A DNA stretch of 64,000 nucleotides from contig NC_090447.1 of NCBI RefSeq assembly GCF_031143425.1, positions 849,219,760-849,283,759 on the forward strand, in the 5' to 3' direction. The stretch's first letter is position 1, and each line of letters opens with the position of its first letter. The translations under genes and the position numbers were made by a program. Source of the DNA: Pleurodeles waltl. Its lineage: Eukaryota > Chordata > Amphibia > Caudata > Salamandridae. A model generated the notes under the pieces. The model was not told where the DNA came from. It searched no databases and worked only from the letters and a program-made list of their open reading frames with translations. Below are positions 61,300 through 64,000 of the stretch, one piece after another.

Positions 61300-62541
61300 A
61301 AAGTTATTGACCAGAGGGTTTAACACTTCTACCAGGAGGAAGAAAATCTCCCAGGCTCCAAAGGGAGGGGAGAAGGATTTACATACTACTCCTTTGATTA
61401 CTAATTATCTTTCATCAGCCATAGGAGCTTTTTCCACGGAACTACACATGGTGGAGGATCATATTGAGGCTGTTAAAAAAATTATCTCAGAGTCACCTCC
61501 ATTAAATTCAAGTCAGGGTATTCATGAAGGTCCTATTAGTGTGTGCCCCAAAGCTAGTTTATCATTTAAGGAAGATTCTCACATATCGAAAAGTGCAAAA
61601 TATAATCAACGTGGAAAAGGAAATCCCTGTGTAGCTTTTGAGTAAACCACTGATATCATTGAAATCCCATTATGTCCTGAGTCCCCGAAAGGTGTGCCAC
61701 CAACCAAGAAAAATCGAGGGGAAGGGGGAAGATCAGGGACCACTCAAAAAATTGCCCTAATATGATATGTAATGGTAAAACAGGTAATGGTCCACTGAAC
61801 AGGGCTGACGGAGATAATAATCTATCTGGTTTATCAAACGCCCACACCCTTGGTGAATCACTTCGGGATGCTCCCAAAGATGTCATACGTTCATGTAGTG
61901 GGTCTATTATTAGTCCGGTAGAAAGATTTTTATCAGTTTTTAAGGATGAAATGATAGGGATTTTTAAGACGTTGTTGTAGAAAGTTGATGCCAGGGATGT
62001 AACACTTCTTTGGAATCCTGTATATTGTAGCACTAAAAACCATGATGGCTCTAACTCATTGCATTCTGGGATTTCAGAAAATAGTAACTTGAAAGAAGCC
62101 CCCGGTGTTCAGCTTAGACGGGGTGTAGGAAATGTATCTGGCACAAAAAAACAGCTGTGGACCTGGGGGAGTGTGCGTGAGTCAGCCAGTCTCAGCTTAC
62201 ATCTGCCAGTATTTGTTTCAGAAGCAATTTACCAAATTGGCACTTAGCTCACCCATCCCCTCCCCCGCCATACCCCCCCGCCACCCCCCCCCCCCTCCCC
62301 CGAGTGTGACCTATATATCTAAGTTTTGGTGGGAGGTTCCCCCTTGAAGGATGGCGTTGTTGAGAATTGCCAGAGTAATAAAACTGCTCGTTGGCTAATA
62401 AAATATGCAGATGGCCACCCAGAAATTGTTTCTAAAATAAATATGGCTAGGAGGGCGAACTGGGTCGGTACCATTGAAAAAACTGTAAATGGGGATTGTA
62501 TTGTGTTACATTTTAAGGACGCTTTTTACTGTCCTGTTTGA
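61300..62541 (+). pseudogene. LINE ORF1-like region
   Basis: Open pieces in two or more frames: TRRKKISQAPKGGEKDLHTT, AFSTELHMVEDHIEAVKKII, DNNLSGLSNAHTLGESLRDA, SPVERFLSVFKDEMIGIFKT, then WLIKYADGHPEIVSKINMAR and GDCIVLHFKDAFYCPV. Its place between promoter units and the endonuclease identifies it as ORF1. No known domain is certain. A stop at 61643 and other breaks are present. Confidence 0.55.
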
Positions 62542-62839
62542 ATCCCATGTACTGTAATTTTTCTACTATTCGTGCCTGCCCCCTAAGCATCTTTAATTCC
62601 CCTTAATTAATACAAAGGCCATTTAACTATCCATTTTTTAATTGGCCCTGCTCTATGGCCCCGCTAAAAACATCAAATAGTTTTGACATATAACAGACCT
62701 TTTGGAATATAATTGCCTTCTGGAAGCAAGTAACGCAGCTGAGGTTTGTTTTTTGTTGGGCAGAGCCAGTGGCCATACAGTCTGTGAGTACTCCCACATT
62801 ACCCCTTTTGTTGGATGGCATACCAAGTAAGAGGAATAA

Positions 62840-64000
62840 TCAGATGTTGCGTATTTTGTCTTGGAATATTGCGGGGATAATCAAAAACTCCAAAACAAGG
62901 ATTGGTTGTATTTAGTGTAATGTGTTGTCAGGAGACTCGGGTATTTTGTATATTGATGGTTTTAAATCATATTGCGTCCCAGCAATTCCATATTTGGCTG
63001 GCAGGGGAATGGGGGCCTGGCTATTTTTGTCTCATGTTCCATCACTGTATTGGAGTCTAAAATTGTAAAATCTGTTCCCTCCTTTCAAGTGTTAAGTTTT
63101 ATTTTTACCAAAAACATTAATATCCTTTTGATAAATGTGTATTTTAACTTTTCTGGACCACAACCAGCGGGTATTGTTTGTGAATTAGGAGAGTTTTTGA
63201 CAGAGTTTGTGAATTATAGAGATCGTTTTTTGCCAGTAATTTGGGCTGAAGATTTTATTATCAGGAAATGTACCCATAGTGGATCACATGTTTGTGGTTT
63301 TTCTAATGAATTTTGGCCGACCTTAGCCATTTTGTGCATTCAATTTATGGCAAAGCCTTCAACCAGATTATTCTTTCTCATGACTTGCATTTTTCGTTCG
63401 ATTTAAACCACGATGAGAAGGGCTACGGCTGTTGCCCAACCTTTGTGGGAAAGAGGAAGGGGCAGCATTACTGTTTTTGTACTGATGTCCTCTGACCTAA
63501 TACGGAAGTTAGATGGGTATGAGGTCCAACTCACTTCTTTTAGTTACCATAATCCGATTATTTTAGACTTTTCTATTGGTTTGTCCTGCTAACCACTTGA
63601 TTTGCCAGGGCCTTTGGAGCATAATAGTGCCAATAAAGTGGTCCACGTAAAACAAGCAAATTTAGATGTAATGTAATAGGTTTCTGGTGGACCTTTTCAA
63701 CTTGGTGAAAAAACGAAATAGATTGTTGTTTGTCACTTAATGCTGAGTCAAAGGCTATTAGGGAGAGTTTTATTGTCATCTGTGATGCAGTATCCAAATG
63801 GTTAATTAGGAAGCATTTCTGAAACAAGGTCACCCATATACATGGTTTAGTGCGGACTGTACCACTCCCCTGAAAGCTCAAAAAACAGCCACTAAAAAGA
63901 ATCCTTGTGATATAGAAGAAGCCAGAGAGGCTCGGAAGAAGTATAAAGATGCCACCGTATGCAGGAAACAAGAGTTTAGGATGAAAGCATGGGAGGATCT
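62840..64000 (+). pseudogene. LINE ORF2, endonuclease domain (cut by window edge)
   Basis: Starts MLRILSWNIAGIIKNS (ILSWN motif of APE endonucleases), then in shifted frames GNGGLAIFVSCSITVLESKI, INILLINVYFNFSG, PVIWAEDF in place of the usual GDFN, PTFVGKRKG and, near 63550, YHNPIILDF for the SDHNP block. Several frameshifts and stops. The linker begins near 63870 (EEAREARKKYKDATVCRKQE). Confidence 0.7.

Larger units (their letters stand above)
60715..64000 (+). mobile_element. Plus-strand LINE with tandem 5' promoter units (runs off right edge)
   Basis: The element starts with three tandem units (60715-61150), then ORF1 (about 61300-62541) and the endonuclease part of ORF2 (from about 62840) to the window end. 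The 5' end sits directly in the gypsy RT. The family is an APE-type non-LTR element; the exact clade (L1/Tx1 or another) is not certain. Confidence 0.72.

Noticed and set aside
63573..63971. Minus-strand 132-codon frame at the right edge
   Set aside because: Lies opposite the LINE ORF2 endonuclease and linker, which is recognisable on plus.
1..64000. tRNA, rRNA or snRNA genes
   Set aside because: No A/B-box plus cloverleaf or conserved rRNA stretch was noticed by eye; a tRNAscan or Infernal run would be decisive.

Overview
The window looks like a stretch of a very large, repeat-saturated vertebrate genome, most probably a salamander or newt. This is inferred from the mix of L1-type and other non-LTR retrotransposons, a DIRS tyrosine-recombinase retrotransposon, a Sushi-type gypsy relic, long Harbinger (PIF) DNA transposons and many snap-back MITEs, together with eukaryotic splice sites, microsatellites and CpG-decay-like nonsense changes. 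I see no host protein-coding gene, no rRNA or tRNA gene and nothing prokaryotic. Essentially every recognisable protein comes from a transposable element, and almost all are broken by stops, frameshifts or nested insertions.

Layout. 1-6.3 kb: an L1 element on the minus strand (ORF2 endonuclease and RT running off the left edge, ORF1, 5' UTR), split by a Harbinger-like MITE with TTA target duplications. 6.3-8.5 kb: a Harbinger-type terminus, then non-coding repeats. 8.5-13.0 kb: a decayed plus-strand relic of a Harbinger accessory gene (gene B). 13.0-19.4 kb: two fragments of one LINE family in opposite orientation, the minus copy carrying a C-rich minisatellite block and a hairpin MITE. 19.4-24.0 kb: non-coding repeats with stacked hairpins. 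24.0-26.4 kb: a 5'-truncated plus-strand L1 with a poly(A) tail. 26.5-27.5 kb: a small L1 scrap and a snap-back repeat. 27.5-48.3 kb: parts of minus-strand L1 sequence, interrupted by a 9.4 kb Harbinger transposon (28.5-37.9 kb) and a DIRS element (38.9-45.7 kb); the DIRS is itself interrupted by a hairpin MITE and an L2/CR1-like LINE. 49.2-57.2 kb: a second long Harbinger copy lacking its left end. 57.2-60.7 kb: a Sushi-type gypsy relic. 60.7-64 kb: the 5' half of another plus-strand LINE, starting with three tandem TATA-bearing promoter-like units.

The most interesting content is the pair of long Harbinger elements. Each carries a HARBI1-like DDE transposase on the plus strand and, on the minus strand, two different spliced genes that each encode a Myb/SANT-like (trihelix) domain followed by a low-complexity stretch and a helical segment: gene A convergent with the transposase and gene B divergent from it. 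Canonical Harbingers carry one transposase and one Myb-like protein; here there are two. The two copies keep the same splice sites and nearly the same exon lengths, differ by a clean 99 bp intron inside the transposase, and have unrelated expansions of tandem repeats behind gene B. A third, older gene B relic lies at 8.5-13 kb. All copies seen are inactivated.
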